Assembly (NCBI GenBank): GCA_963205185.1
Contig: CAUJHZ010000071.1
Span: forward strand, 1-44,945
From: Planctomycetota bacterium
GTDB lineage: Bacteria; Planctomycetota; Phycisphaerae; Phycisphaerales; UBA5793
Length of the DNA stretch: 44,945 nucleotides
Direction: 5' to 3'
In this document: positions 26,244 through 37,919 of the stretch, piece by piece
Layout of the letters: each line of letters begins with the position of its first letter
Position numbering within the stretch: the stretch's first letter is position 1
Notes under the pieces: model-generated
Told to the model about the DNA's origin: nothing
Seen by the model: only the letters and a program-made list of their open reading frames with translations
Database searches by the model: none
Position numbers and translations under genes: made by a program

Positions 26244-27023
26244 ATGAGTCACCTGCCCCATGGACTGACGGCCGCCGCGCGCGCCCGCCTGCGCAGCGAG
26301 CACACGCCCGAGGCGATACAGTCGCGCCTCAGCGCGGGGATGCGGCACAGTTACCTGCGCGACTTCATCTACGGCGCCATCGACGGCACGGTGACGACCT
26401 TCGCGGTCGTCGCCGGCGTGGTCGGCGCCGATCTGCCCCATGGCATTGTCATCATTCTCGGCCTGGGCAATCTCTTCGCCGACGGATTCTCCATGGCAGT
26501 CAGCAACTACCTCGGCACGCGCGCCGAGCATCAGATCCGCTCGCGCACGCGCCGCACCGAGGAGATGCACATCCGCGCCATTCCCGAAGGTGAGCGCGAG
26601 GAGATCCGTCAACTCTTCGCCGGAAAAGGTTTCACCGGCGAGCAGCTCGACATGGTTGTCGACGTCATCACCGCTGACCCCAAGCGCTGGGTGGACACGA
26701 TGCTCACTGAAGAGCACGGCCTGGCGCTGGAGGGCGTGTCGCCCTGGCGCGCGGGCCTGATGACTTTCATCGCATTCGTGCTCGTGGGATTCATCCCCCT
26801 GCTGCCGTACGTCTTTGACCTGGTCGCATCCGGCGCGTTTGGAAGCGCCGCGTTCGAGTGGAGCGCGGCGATGACCGGCGCTGCGTTCTTCATCGTTGGC
26901 GCGATCAAGAGCCCCTTCGTGGATGAGTCGTGGTGGCGCTCGGGGCTCGAAACACTCCTCGTCGGCGGCGTCGCCGCCGCCCTGGCCTTCGGCATCGGCG
27001 CAGCGCTGCAGGGGTTGGCGTGA
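26244..27023 (+). CDS. VIT1/CCC1-family transporter
   Basis: The 259-residue product matches the VIT1/CCC1 family: DFIYGAIDGTVTTFAVVAGV in the first membrane helix, GNLFADGFSMAVSNYLGTRAE in the second, a cytoplasmic Glu-rich segment (EEMHIRAIPEGEREEI) that binds metal in vacuolar homologues, and three C-terminal membrane helices. These proteins export Fe2+ or Mn2+ from the cytosol in exchange for protons. Placed near feoAB it fits iron detoxification. I start at ATG 26244 rather than 26193 because MSHLPHG lies nearer the family start. Confidence 0.88.
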   Translation: MSHLPHGLTAAARARLRSEHTPEAIQSRLSAGMRHSYLRDFIYGAIDGTVTTFAVVAGVVGADLPHGIVIILGLGNLFADGFSMAVSNYLGTRAEHQIRSRTRRTEEMHIRAIPEGEREEIRQLFAGKGFTGEQLDMVVDVITADPKRWVDTMLTEEHGLALEGVSPWRAGLMTFIAFVLVGFIPLLPYVFDLVASGAFGSAAFEWSAAMTGAAFFIVGAIKSPFVDESWWRSGLETLLVGGVAAALAFGIGAALQGLA

Positions 27024-27034
27024 ACGTCGCTGGG

Positions 27035-27130
27035 CAATAGCCCTCGGCGGAAGCCGAGGATTGCGGCGCCAGCGCCGTAACTGCGCCGTTCGCACGCGGC
27101 AAAACCCACGGCTTCCGCCGCGGGCTATTG
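27035..27130. repeat. Paired palindromic (REP/BIME-like) element
   Basis: Two copies of an approximately 26-bp unit face each other: CAATAGCCCTCGGCGGAAGC from 27035 and, inverted, the copy ending GGGCTATTG at 27130. Each copy is itself a hairpin: CTCGGC-GGAA-GCCGAG in the left, CCCACGGC-TTCC-GCCGCGGG (one mismatch) in the right. A third small hairpin, GGCGC-CA-GCGCC, lies between. It fills the gap between the convergent VIT1-type and aconitase genes and may terminate both. No second copy is obvious in this window. Confidence 0.65.
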
Positions 27131-27145
27131 GCGCTCGAGTTCCCG

Positions 27146-29965
<2,820 letters not shown>

Positions 29966-30029
29966 GGGTGCACTCCCGTCAGAATGAGATCGGCAAGAGG
30001 ATGAAAGCGATCGTGGGTCCCGCCAGACT

Positions 30030-30058
30030 AATCTAGCACACGCGCCATGAGGTTCCAA
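30030..30058 (-). promoter_or_regulatory. Candidate sigma-70 promoter of acnA
   Basis: On the minus strand TTGGAA (30053-30058), a 17-bp spacer and TAGATT (30030-30035) form a reasonable -35/-10 pair. TGC just before the -10 gives the extended -10 form. The start of transcription would lie near 30023, leaving a leader of about 58 nt before the ATG. Confidence 0.5.
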
Positions 30059-30192
30059 ACCTGCCGCCGCCACTCCCGCGCGACCCCGCGCGGCCGCCGC
30101 CGCAATGCGGGGTTTTCCCCGAGGCTCTTCAGCGGCGCCGGCGAGATGGCCTACGATCGCGCTCAGTCGCCAGCCGTGCGCGAGAGAATGCC

Positions 30193-32607
30193 ATGCACTT
30201 TCACAAGCAGCTCAGCCCGCTCAGTCTCGCCCCGATCCGAAATCTGAAGATCACCGAAGAGACCCTCGCCGCCGGCGGGCAGGTGGTGCTCGGCGGCACG
30301 CGCACTCGCCTTGCCGCCCGCGTGCTCCAGGGAGATATCTTCGAACTGACGTTCAATCGCGATACCGCCCCGCTCCCGCGCCACACGCCGCCGCTGCACG
30401 GCATGCCGCAGGCGGATCCGCGGGCCCGCTGCGAGCGCGATGGCGATGAAGTGCGGCTCGTGTCGAGCAGCGGGAGCAGCCTGACCCTCCGGCTGCCGGA
30501 TTTGGCCATCGGCTTGCGGTGCGGCTCGGGCGAGGCGCTCGCGCCGCTCATTGCTCCAGGCGCCGAGCAGATCATCGGCTTCTGCGGCGAACGATTCGGC
30601 ATGGGGCTGCCGCTGCCGGCCGATACGCCGTTCTACGGCTTTGGCGAGAAGACCGGCCCGCTGAACAAGAACGGCCAGCGGATGAAGTTCTGGAATCTCG
30701 ACGTATGCAGCGACATGCCGCTGGGCTGGCAGAGCGACTCGTACGATCCAACCTACTGCGCCATCCCGGTTGCCATCTGGCTGGTGCGCTCTGCGGATGG
30801 CTCGGCGCGCTACGCGGCGCTGCTCATCGACAACTCCGGCCCTACGTGGTTCAATTGCCAGAGCAGCGACTTTGGCCTGCCCGAACTGCTCTACTTCGGC
30901 ACGTACTGCGGCGAGCCGCGCTTCCTGTTCCTGACCGGCTCGACGATGGGCGAGGTGTGTGCAAAGCTGCTGCGCCTCACGGGCGCGCCGTCGATGCCGC
31001 CGCTGTGGGCCCTGGGCAACCACCAGTGCCGCTGGGGTTACGACGAGCAGCGCATGTACCAGCGCATCGTCGCCCAGTTTGCCGAAGAGCAGATCCCGCT
31101 GCACGGCTTCTGGCTCGACATCGACTACATGGACCGCTACCGCGTGTTCACCTGGAATGCGCAGCGCGTTCCCTCGCCCGAGAAACTGGCTCAGTGGATG
31201 AGCGAGCGCGGGGTGCGTCTGGTCACGATCATCGATCCCGGCGTAGCCATCGACGAAGATGATCCTCTCTACCGCGCCGGCTGTGAGCAGGATCTGTTCT
31301 GTCACGCGCCCTCCGGCCGGCGCTTCGTGGGCATGGTCTGGCCCGGGCAGACCGTCTTTCCCGACTTTTCGCTGCCCGAGACGAGACACTGGTGGGCGGG
31401 CCAGATCGACGCGCACCTGAAGCGCGGCGTGCACGGCATCTGGAACGACATGAACGACCCCGCCACGGGCATGGCCGACGTCGATGACATGCTCTTTGCG
31501 CGCGGCGCCCTCCGCCATGACTACCTGCACAACACCTACGGCACGTTCATGGCCCAGGCAACCTTCGAAGGATTTCGCCGCCACGATGCACAGCAGCGGC
31601 CGTTCGTGCTCACGCGGTCAGCCTCGACCGGAATCCAGCGCTTCGCCGCGGTCTGGACGGGTGACAACGAATCGACGTGGAGCCACCTGCGCATGGCTAT
31701 TGCCGAGACGCTCAACCTGGCGCTCTCGGGCGTGTCGTTCAACGGAGCCGACATCGGCGGCTTCATGAACACGACCAGCGCCGAACTGCTCGTGCGCTGG
31801 TACCAGGCGTCGCTGCTGTTTCCGTTCTTCCGCAATCACTCGCACAAAGAGTCGGCCCACCAGGAGCCGTGGTGCTTTGGCTCGGCGGCACGCGAGATCA
31901 TCCGCGATGCGATCAATCTGCGCTATCGCCTGCTGGGCCGGCTCTACACCGAGTTCGCCCGGCACATCGAATCGGGTGAGCCCATCGTGCGGCCAATGTG
32001 CTACTTCAGCGCCGAGCCGCTCTACCGGGATGTGCTCGACGAATACGCGCTTGGAGAAGACGTGGTCGTCGCGCCGGTGGTGCACAGCGGTGCTTCAAAA
32101 CGGCACATCGTGCTGCCGCCGGGCCAGTGGTTCGATCTCGCTCAGCGCTGCTGGCTGGAAGGCGAAGTGATCTTCGAGCGCACCGCCCCGCTCGAGGATG
32201 TGCCGGTGTTCATCCGCCAGGGCACGATTATCTGCGAGCCGATGCCGCAGGGCGGATCATTCGTCGAATGGGACTGCGATCTCACGAAGGTGCACTGGCG
32301 CCTCCACTGCTTCGGCGACCGCTGCCGAGGAGCGCAGGTGATCGACGACGGGCTGACGTGGACCGACCAGCCTCCCAGGCCGCACGAAGTAACGCTGCGC
32401 GACGGTCAGATCGACGGGACCTTTCCACTCGATCGCATCGCCGAAGTGATCGTGCACGGAGCAGCCGCCTCAACGCTTTCCGTTGGGAATGATGGCTTGC
32501 GCCGCATGGAGCCCAACGAAGGCGTGGACGTTGAGCAAGCAGCCGCGCCGCTGGCCACGCTGGTGCGTCTGCGCGAGCCGCGCGCGTGCGCGAGATTCAC
32601 GAGATAG
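30193..32607 (+). CDS. Glycoside hydrolase family 31 alpha-glucosidase-like
   Basis: The 804-residue product has the GH31 layout: N-terminal beta-sandwich (about 1-260, with FYGFGEKTG), a TIM barrel ([15 protein letters not shown] to [15 protein letters not shown]) and C-terminal beta domains. The nucleophile is D419 in GIWNDMNDP, where the usual motif has DMNEP; the acid/base is D491 in WTGDNEST. It should cleave alpha-glucosides such as malto-oligosaccharides, glycogen fragments or glycan ends. No signal peptide is seen, so it is likely cytoplasmic. GAGAGA precedes ATG 30193. It is divergent from acnA. Confidence 0.92.
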   Translation: MHFHKQLSPLSLAPIRNLKITEETLAAGGQVVLGGTRTRLAARVLQGDIFELTFNRDTAPLPRHTPPLHGMPQADPRARCERDGDEVRLVSSSGSSLTLRLPDLAIGLRCGSGEALAPLIAPGAEQIIGFCGERFGMGLPLPADTPFYGFGEKTGPLNKNGQRMKFWNLDVCSDMPLGWQSDSYDPTYCAIPVAIWLVRSADGSARYAALLIDNSGPTWFNCQSSDFGLPELLYFGTYCGEPRFLFLTGSTMGEVCAKLLRLTGAPSMPPLWALGNHQCRWGYDEQRMYQRIVAQFAEEQIPLHGFWLDIDYMDRYRVFTWNAQRVPSPEKLAQWMSERGVRLVTIIDPGVAIDEDDPLYRAGCEQDLFCHAPSGRRFVGMVWPGQTVFPDFSLPETRHWWAGQIDAHLKRGVHGIWNDMNDPATGMADVDDMLFARGALRHDYLHNTYGTFMAQATFEGFRRHDAQQRPFVLTRSASTGIQRFAAVWTGDNESTWSHLRMAIAETLNLALSGVSFNGADIGGFMNTTSAELLVRWYQASLLFPFFRNHSHKESAHQEPWCFGSAAREIIRDAINLRYRLLGRLYTEFARHIESGEPIVRPMCYFSAEPLYRDVLDEYALGEDVVVAPVVHSGASKRHIVLPPGQWFDLAQRCWLEGEVIFERTAPLEDVPVFIRQGTIICEPMPQGGSFVEWDCDLTKVHWRLHCFGDRCRGAQVIDDGLTWTDQPPRPHEVTLRDGQIDGTFPLDRIAEVIVHGAAASTLSVGNDGLRRMEPNEGVDVEQAAAPLATLVRLREPRACARFTR

Positions 32608-32613
32608 TCGAAC

Positions 32614-33705
32614 TCAGACGAGAATCTGAGCGGCCGGATTGCTCCATTGCCCGAGTTCCTGGCGGAACTTGGTGCCCTTGTCCACGATGAGCGTGCCGGT
32701 CGCATCGACTTCGACCTTGAAGCGCTCGAGCGGGCGCGGCGCCGGGCCCTCGAAGTTGATGCCGGTCTTGCGGAAACCCGAGCCGTGGCACGGGCATTTG
32801 AAGATCTGCGCCGCCGGCAGCCAGTTGGGAATGCAGCCCAGGTGCGTGCAGACGGTGTTGATCGCGACGACCTTCTTGATGCCTTCCTCTTCGAGCGTGA
32901 CGACCCAGATGTTCTGCGGCTTGTAGTCTTCGTATACGCCCAGTTCGGTGTAGGCCGTGAGCTTGCCGACGCGGACGCGCGTGGGCGGCAGAATCGGCGC
33001 TTTGGGAATCATGAACGACTGGAACCAGGCGAGCGACGTCGCGCCGACGAAGACGAGCGCGCCCCACGCCGCGGCAACGGTGACGCCAAATCCGCGCCGC
33101 GTCATCCCGGCGCCGGAACCGACCTTCTCAGCCCGCTCGCGGATCCGCTCGGCGACCGACTTGCCGGGCCGGGTGTAGCCGGTGCCGACCATGGTCGCGA
33201 ACTGCGCATCCGGCGGCGCGCCCAGCGGCAGCGCCTGTTGGATCGACTCCGGCTGCACCTTGGCCGTGCGCACAATCGCGCGCGGCCCGCCCGCCGAGCG
33301 GCTGCCCGATACGTGCGCCGCCTCAAGCAGCTGAACCCACTTCGGATCCGGCGGCGCGTAACTGACCGCGGCAGCGGCTCCCCCGCCGCCCCCGCTTGCC
33401 TTGCCGCCTGCCTCGCCGCCCGCGGGAGCCGACGCGGCTTCCTTCTGCGCGGCCCACTCGGCCGGCTCGGGGCCCTCGACGTCGATCATCTCATACTTGA
33501 TCACATCGACCGGACAGCCTTCGGCGGCCGTGATGATCGAAGGCGTGAGGGGGCGCGTGAACTCCGCTTTGAGCGCGGGCGGGCGGATGATGCAGGTCTC
33601 TTCCTGCACATCGAAGACTTCCGGACAATCCGTCTCGCAGGCATCGCAGACGATGCAGCCGGGTGCGATCCAGACTTTCACGATTTCCTTGTGCGTTTCC
33701 GCCAT
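32614..33705 (-). CDS. Ferredoxin-Rieske fusion protein
   Basis: The 363-residue chain has two redox parts. Residues 8-75 are a 4Fe-4S ferredoxin domain (C17, C20, C23 and C27 in CIVCDACETDCP, then C64-P). A Gly/Ala-rich linker (90-115) and a spacer lead to TRRGF and one membrane helix (about 207-228), then a Rieske domain with C286-T-H288 and C291, C304-P-C306-H307. A Rieske domain of this kind normally serves a cytochrome bc complex; no cytochrome b gene is in the window. With N-in topology the ferredoxin would be cytoplasmic and the Rieske head periplasmic. TATGAT at 33776-33781 (minus strand) is a possible -10, and a 7-bp hairpin lies at 33740-33767. Confidence 0.88.
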   Translation of the reverse strand: MAETHKEIVKVWIAPGCIVCDACETDCPEVFDVQEETCIIRPPALKAEFTRPLTPSIITAAEGCPVDVIKYEMIDVEGPEPAEWAAQKEAASAPAGGEAGGKASGGGGGAAAAVSYAPPDPKWVQLLEAAHVSGSRSAGGPRAIVRTAKVQPESIQQALPLGAPPDAQFATMVGTGYTRPGKSVAERIRERAEKVGSGAGMTRRGFGVTVAAAWGALVFVGATSLAWFQSFMIPKAPILPPTRVRVGKLTAYTELGVYEDYKPQNIWVVTLEEEGIKKVVAINTVCTHLGCIPNWLPAAQIFKCPCHGSGFRKTGINFEGPAPRPLERFKVEVDATGTLIVDKGTKFRQELGQWSNPAAQILV

Positions 33706-33826
33706 TTCGACGCGCTCTCGCTGGATTCAGTGCCTTCCGCGGGTTCAGATCGACGCGACCGAACCCGGGATTCAGATCATACGCTCTCGCTGAACCATCT
33801 TCAGATGATTCGGCTCAATTCATGCA

Positions 33827-34990
33827 TCAACCGCCCGTTTCGCCGCTCCCTGCCGGCTGCTGCGCCTCGCGGGCGTCCAGGGCCGCTTTCGCCGCGGCAC
33901 GAACGGCGCTGTCCGGATCGTCCTTGGCCAGCTTCTCGATGAGCGCCCAGACCGCCGGCGACTCGACCCGCACGGCGAAGCCCTCCAGGCGTGGATCGAA
34001 GCCCACCACCACATTGATTGTGCTGGTCATGATCTTTCGCTGCGACGCGGCGTCGATCAGCCGCCCCTCGGGCACGCGGGAGTCGTAGGGCTGCTGGCTC
34101 AGCCATTGGCGGTCCAGCAGGGACATGACCACCGGGATACCCCGCGCATCACCCATCACCGCCAGTGCCGTCCCGGCATTCCAGGCGATATCCCGGGAGG
34201 CGCCCGACGCGGCTCCAAGTTCCTTCGCCAGCGCTTCGCGCACGGTCACGTCCGCCGGATCGGCCGCTACCGCAAGCACCGACATGGTGATGGGCACGAG
34301 CGAATCGATCGGCCGGTCTTCGCGCGGGTTCTCCGTCGGCCGCGGCGCACTGCGCAGAACTTTGAGCAGCTCGGGAGTCAGAGGCCGCAGCGCGGTCATG
34401 TCGCCGCGCCAGCCGTGGAGACCGGAGACGGCCGCGAACCAATCGTTGGGATCATCCGACTGGAGGAACTCGCGGAAGACTTCGATCGTGGATGGATCGC
34501 CCAGCAGTCCGAGCGTGCCCATGACCGCGCGCGAAAGTTCCTCGTGCCCGCCGCGGTTGAGCCGGGCGATCTTGGGCAGTTCGCTGGCGAGCCGGTGCTG
34601 GTCTTCCTGCGAGAGCCCCGGGCCGGCGGGGTCGGAGGCCTCTTCAATGATGCTCAGCAGACTCAGCGCGGTGCGGGCCCGCTCCTGGTCAGCCGGGGCG
34701 CCGCCGCCGGTCTTGCTCAGCGTCTCGAGGACGTTGCCCAGGCTCTGGGCCTTGCCGCCAAGCGACACCACCACGAGCCAGACGGCCAGCACGCCGCCGA
34801 CGATGAGCGCGGGGATGAGCACGAGTTGCAGCATCTGCCGGCCGAAGCCGATCGACGGCGCACCGACGGCCGCGCTCTGCCGGGCCGTCGCCTGCTCGTA
34901 TAGCGCGTACGCCTCGCGATCCTCCCGGCCGATGACCTCGACGGGATCGGGTTCGGCCGCGTCGTCAGTACGAGGAAGTTCAGCTGACAT
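33827..34990 (-). CDS. Membrane-anchored HEAT-like repeat protein
   Basis: The 387-residue product has a cytoplasmic N-terminus, one membrane helix (about 54-77, LVLIPALIVGGVLAVWLVVV) and a long helical region with weak HEAT-type repeats (MGTLGLLGDPSTIEVFREFL, ALAVMGDARGIPVVMSLL, DDPDSAVRAAAKAAL). Such repeats are scaffolds for protein binding. It lies 121 bp upstream of the ferredoxin-Rieske gene on the same strand, so it may help assemble or anchor that protein. ATG 34990 is chosen as the first after low-complexity sequence; no good ribosome site separates it from ATG 35002. Confidence 0.75.
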   Translation of the reverse strand: MSAELPRTDDAAEPDPVEVIGREDREAYALYEQATARQSAAVGAPSIGFGRQMLQLVLIPALIVGGVLAVWLVVVSLGGKAQSLGNVLETLSKTGGGAPADQERARTALSLLSIIEEASDPAGPGLSQEDQHRLASELPKIARLNRGGHEELSRAVMGTLGLLGDPSTIEVFREFLQSDDPNDWFAAVSGLHGWRGDMTALRPLTPELLKVLRSAPRPTENPREDRPIDSLVPITMSVLAVAADPADVTVREALAKELGAASGASRDIAWNAGTALAVMGDARGIPVVMSLLDRQWLSQQPYDSRVPEGRLIDAASQRKIMTSTINVVVGFDPRLEGFAVRVESPAVWALIEKLAKDDPDSAVRAAAKAALDAREAQQPAGSGETGG

Positions 34991-35133
34991 GGCACCACCA
35001 TCCATCGCGCCGCCAAGGCAATCGTGAAAAAAAGCACAGAGCCGGCGCCGAAAAAACGGGATGTCCAAGCCGGCATCCCGCTGTCGCGCCAATCCTAGAC
35101 GCCGGCGACGGAACCTGCCACGCCGCGTCGGCC

Positions 35134-35901
35134 TCAGAACAGATCAGCGGCTGGCTGGGCCGGACCGTCGCGCCCCGGCTCGGCCACCGTCAACACCGCG
35201 CAGGTGATCGAGCCGACGCCCGCCTGCCGCTGGAGGGTGCGGCAGGCCTCCGTGAGCGTCGCCCGCGTCGTGGTCACGTCATCGACGAGCACCACGTTAC
35301 AGTCGCGCAGGAAGTTCATTCGCTTTACGCTGAAGGCGCCGCGGATGTTCTCGCGCCGCTGCGAGGGGCTCACCGCCCGCTGGGGCTTGCGGCCCTGCCT
35401 CTTCATGGCCCGGGCCAGCGGCAGACCCAGCACCGAAGCGGCCCCGGCCGCGATGATGCGCGAATGATCGATCCCCCGCCGCCACCTCCGCCAGGCAGAG
35501 GCCGGCACGGGCACCACCGCGTCAGCCTGCACGCCGGCGTCGCGCAGGCAACGGCCAAGGCGCTTGCCCAGTTCCATGCCCATCGCATCCCACGCCTGGA
35601 ACTTGATCTCGTGCACCCACTCGCGCAGATCGCCGTGGTGGCGCCCCAGCCGCAGGAGGCGGTCCCACGGATGCCGCCGATTGCGGCAGGCGCCGCATCC
35701 GGTTGCCTCGATGTATTCGCCAGGTCCGGTCGAGCCGCCGCAGCGGGGGCAGTAGGCAACGCCGAGCGCGTCGGGGACGAACGGCGGCCGGGTTCGGCGC
35801 GAATCTCCATCGAGCAGTCGCGCTGGATGCGGTCGCGAAACGCCGATCCATTCGCGCTCGATGCACTCTCCGGCGTTGAGCAGAGCCGCGGACCAGTTCA
35901 T
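35134..35901 (-). CDS. ComF-family phosphoribosyltransferase-like protein
   Basis: The 255-residue product has an N-terminal zinc finger (C51, C54, C69, C72), VPVPASAWRRWRRGIDHS and a PRPP-binding loop, VVLVDDVTTTRATL. This is the ComF/GntX layout. ComF acts in DNA uptake in competent bacteria, but most homologues have no proven role and no other competence genes are here. No Shine-Dalgarno; TATGCT ends 8 nt before ATG 35901, facing away from the RluA-type gene. Confidence 0.85.
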   Translation of the reverse strand: MNWSAALLNAGECIEREWIGVSRPHPARLLDGDSRRTRPPFVPDALGVAYCPRCGGSTGPGEYIEATGCGACRNRRHPWDRLLRLGRHHGDLREWVHEIKFQAWDAMGMELGKRLGRCLRDAGVQADAVVPVPASAWRRWRRGIDHSRIIAAGAASVLGLPLARAMKRQGRKPQRAVSPSQRRENIRGAFSVKRMNFLRDCNVVLVDDVTTTRATLTEACRTLQRQAGVGSITCAVLTVAEPGRDGPAQPAADLF

Positions 35902-35943
35902 GGCGAATCAGCATAGCCGGCCGGCCCGGCGATAATCACACCG
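35902..35943. promoter_or_regulatory. Compact divergent promoter with two leaderless starts
   Basis: Only 42 bp separate the start codons of comF (minus) and the RluA-type gene (plus). GATAAT (35931-35936) lies 7 nt before the plus ATG and TATGCT (35910-35915, minus strand) 8 nt before the minus ATG. Neither gene has a ribosome binding site. The expected -35 region of each falls on the other's -10, so the two should compete for polymerase. Confidence 0.45.
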
Positions 35944-36606
35944 ATGTCCGACGACAACCGCCTACCCGATGTCCTGGCGCAGTGCGATGACTGGATGGTG
36001 ATCAGCAAGCCCACCGGTTGGCACAGTGTGCGCCTCGCGCGTTCGGATGAACAGGATGTTGATGCGCCGATTCTCCAGGACTGGATGGAGCGGCGTTTTC
36101 CCGCACAGGCGGAATTGCCCGAAGCCGGCCTCGTCCACCGGCTCGATTATCTCACCTCAGGTTGCATCCTTGCAGCGCGCAGCACCGAATCGGCAGCGCG
36201 ACTCAAGGCACTCATCGCCGCGCCGGAGCGCGGCATCGAGAAAACCTATCTGGCGATGGTGCAGGGAGAAATCGGCCCCGGTTCGTTCGATCTCTACTTC
36301 CACTCGCGCTACCGGCGCTCGCGCCGCATCACCGTCCGCAACACCGGCAGCGAGCGCGAGCGCGGCCGCTGCCGGTGGCGCGTGCGTCAGACGCAAGGTG
36401 ACCGCGCACTGCTCGAAGTTGAACTCATCGGCCCCGGGAGGAGGCACCAGATCCGCGCGGGCCTGGCGCACCTCGGCCACCCGCTGCTCGGTGACGATCT
36501 CTATGGCGGACCGGACTGGGGCGGCCGCTTCGGCCTGCACGCGTGGCGCCTGGTCATCGACGGCCAGTGCATCGAAGCGCCCGCTCCGGCCGAGTGGTGC
36601 GTCTGA
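35944..36606 (+). CDS. RluA-family pseudouridine synthase
   Basis: The 220-residue product has HRLDYLTSG with the catalytic aspartate D68, then KTYLAMVQG and a C-terminal GRRHQIRAGLAHLGHPLLGD. It converts uridine to pseudouridine in rRNA or tRNA. It lacks an S4 domain, so it is closer to RluA/TruC-type short enzymes than RluC/D; the target base is not predictable. It is followed after 21 bp by the flavoprotein gene. Confidence 0.9.
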   Translation: MSDDNRLPDVLAQCDDWMVISKPTGWHSVRLARSDEQDVDAPILQDWMERRFPAQAELPEAGLVHRLDYLTSGCILAARSTESAARLKALIAAPERGIEKTYLAMVQGEIGPGSFDLYFHSRYRRSRRITVRNTGSERERGRCRWRVRQTQGDRALLEVELIGPGRRHQIRAGLAHLGHPLLGDDLYGGPDWGGRFGLHAWRLVIDGQCIEAPAPAEWCV

Positions 36607-36627
36607 ACTGCCCGGCTATCGTCGGCC

Positions 36628-37863
36628 ATGCATCGAGCGGACGTGGCCATTATCGGCGCCGGCGCTGCGGGTCTGATGACGGCCATCTGGGCCGGCCGGC
36701 GGGCCCGGTCGCGCTCGACTGAGCGGCGCGTCGTGCTTCTCGACGGCGCAGCGCGCATCGGCGCCAAGATCCTCGTCTCCGGCGGCGGGCGGTGCAACGT
36801 CACGCACGACGTGGTCGATGAACGCGCCTTCGCCGGCTCATCGCGCCACGCGATCCGCAAAGTCCTGCGGGCATACACCGCCGAGCAGACCGTCGCGTTC
36901 TTCGCCGAACTGGGCGTCACTCTCAAGCACGAGGAAACCGGCAAACTCTTCCCCACCACGGATGACGCATCCACGGTCCTCGAAGCGCTGCTGCGCGAAG
37001 TGGATCGCCTCGGCGTGGCGCTCGAGCCGGCGCATCGCGTCGAAGCGATCGAGAGAGACGGTGGCGGCTTCCGAATCAGCGGGCCGTGGGGCGAGGTGGC
37101 CGCCGACCGCGTCGTGCTCGCCACCGGCGGCAAGAGCCTGCCCAAGACCGGCTCTGATGGATTCGGCTACCACCTCGCCAAGAGCCTCGGGCACTCGATC
37201 ACGCCGCGCATCTTTCCCGCGCTCGTGCCGCTGCGTCTGCCCGAGGGGCACTTCATCCGCACCCTGAGCGGGCTCACGGTCCCCGCGACGCTGGAGGTCC
37301 GAACCGCGTCAGGTAAATCGCTGGTCTCATTTACCGATTCGACGCTGTGCACGCATTTCGGTCTCTCGGGCCCGTCGGTTCTCGATGTCAGCCGTTACTA
37401 CCTCGACGCCCGCGCCGATGATGCGCAGACTCAACTCGTGATCAACTGGCTGCCGCACACCAGCCGCGAAGAGATCGACCATGTGCTGCAGGCGCGCGAT
37501 GGGCGGAGCGTGTCGGCGGTGCTGCGCGGCCTGCTGCCCGAGCGGCTGGCCCGCGTGCTGTGCGAGCGGGCGAAGATCGATCCAGCCCTGCCCGTCAGCC
37601 GCCTCGCGCGCGAGGCGCGGCGGTCGCTGGTGCAGTGCCTCACGGCGCTGCCGCTGCCGATCATCGGCGACAAGGGCTTTGCCGTGGCGGAAGTGACGGC
37701 CGGCGGCGTGCCGCTGAGCGAGATCAATCTGAACTCGATGGAGTCGCGTGTTTGCCCCGGGTTGTTCATCGCCGGCGAAATCTGCGATGTGGACGGCCGC
37801 ATCGGCGGGTACAACTTCCAATGGGCCTGGTCGAGCGGCTACGTCGCGGGCAACTCGGTCTGA
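36628..37863 (+). CDS. HI0933/YhiN-family flavoprotein
   Basis: The 411-residue product has an N-terminal FAD-binding GAGAAGL (11-17), the family signature GAKILVSGGGRCNVTH and a C-terminal TAGGVPLSEINLNSMESR and GEICDVDGRIGGYNFQWAWSSG (read as two adjoining motifs). This is the BaiN/YhiN type of NAD(P)/FAD-dependent oxidoreductase. Some gut members reduce bile-acid intermediates; most have no known substrate. Placed between the RluA-type gene and pyrD, it may share their transcript. Confidence 0.9.
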   Translation: MHRADVAIIGAGAAGLMTAIWAGRRARSRSTERRVVLLDGAARIGAKILVSGGGRCNVTHDVVDERAFAGSSRHAIRKVLRAYTAEQTVAFFAELGVTLKHEETGKLFPTTDDASTVLEALLREVDRLGVALEPAHRVEAIERDGGGFRISGPWGEVAADRVVLATGGKSLPKTGSDGFGYHLAKSLGHSITPRIFPALVPLRLPEGHFIRTLSGLTVPATLEVRTASGKSLVSFTDSTLCTHFGLSGPSVLDVSRYYLDARADDAQTQLVINWLPHTSREEIDHVLQARDGRSVSAVLRGLLPERLARVLCERAKIDPALPVSRLAREARRSLVQCLTALPLPIIGDKGFAVAEVTAGGVPLSEINLNSMESRVCPGLFIAGEICDVDGRIGGYNFQWAWSSGYVAGNSV

Positions 37864-37919
37864 TTGGTCTCCGGCGAGATGGAGCTTGGCGCACTACCAT
37901 CGTCCCGACCGCCTCGCGC

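Noticed and set aside
32614-34990. A complete cytochrome bc1 operon
   Set aside because: There is a Rieske domain but no cytochrome b or c1 gene on either side.
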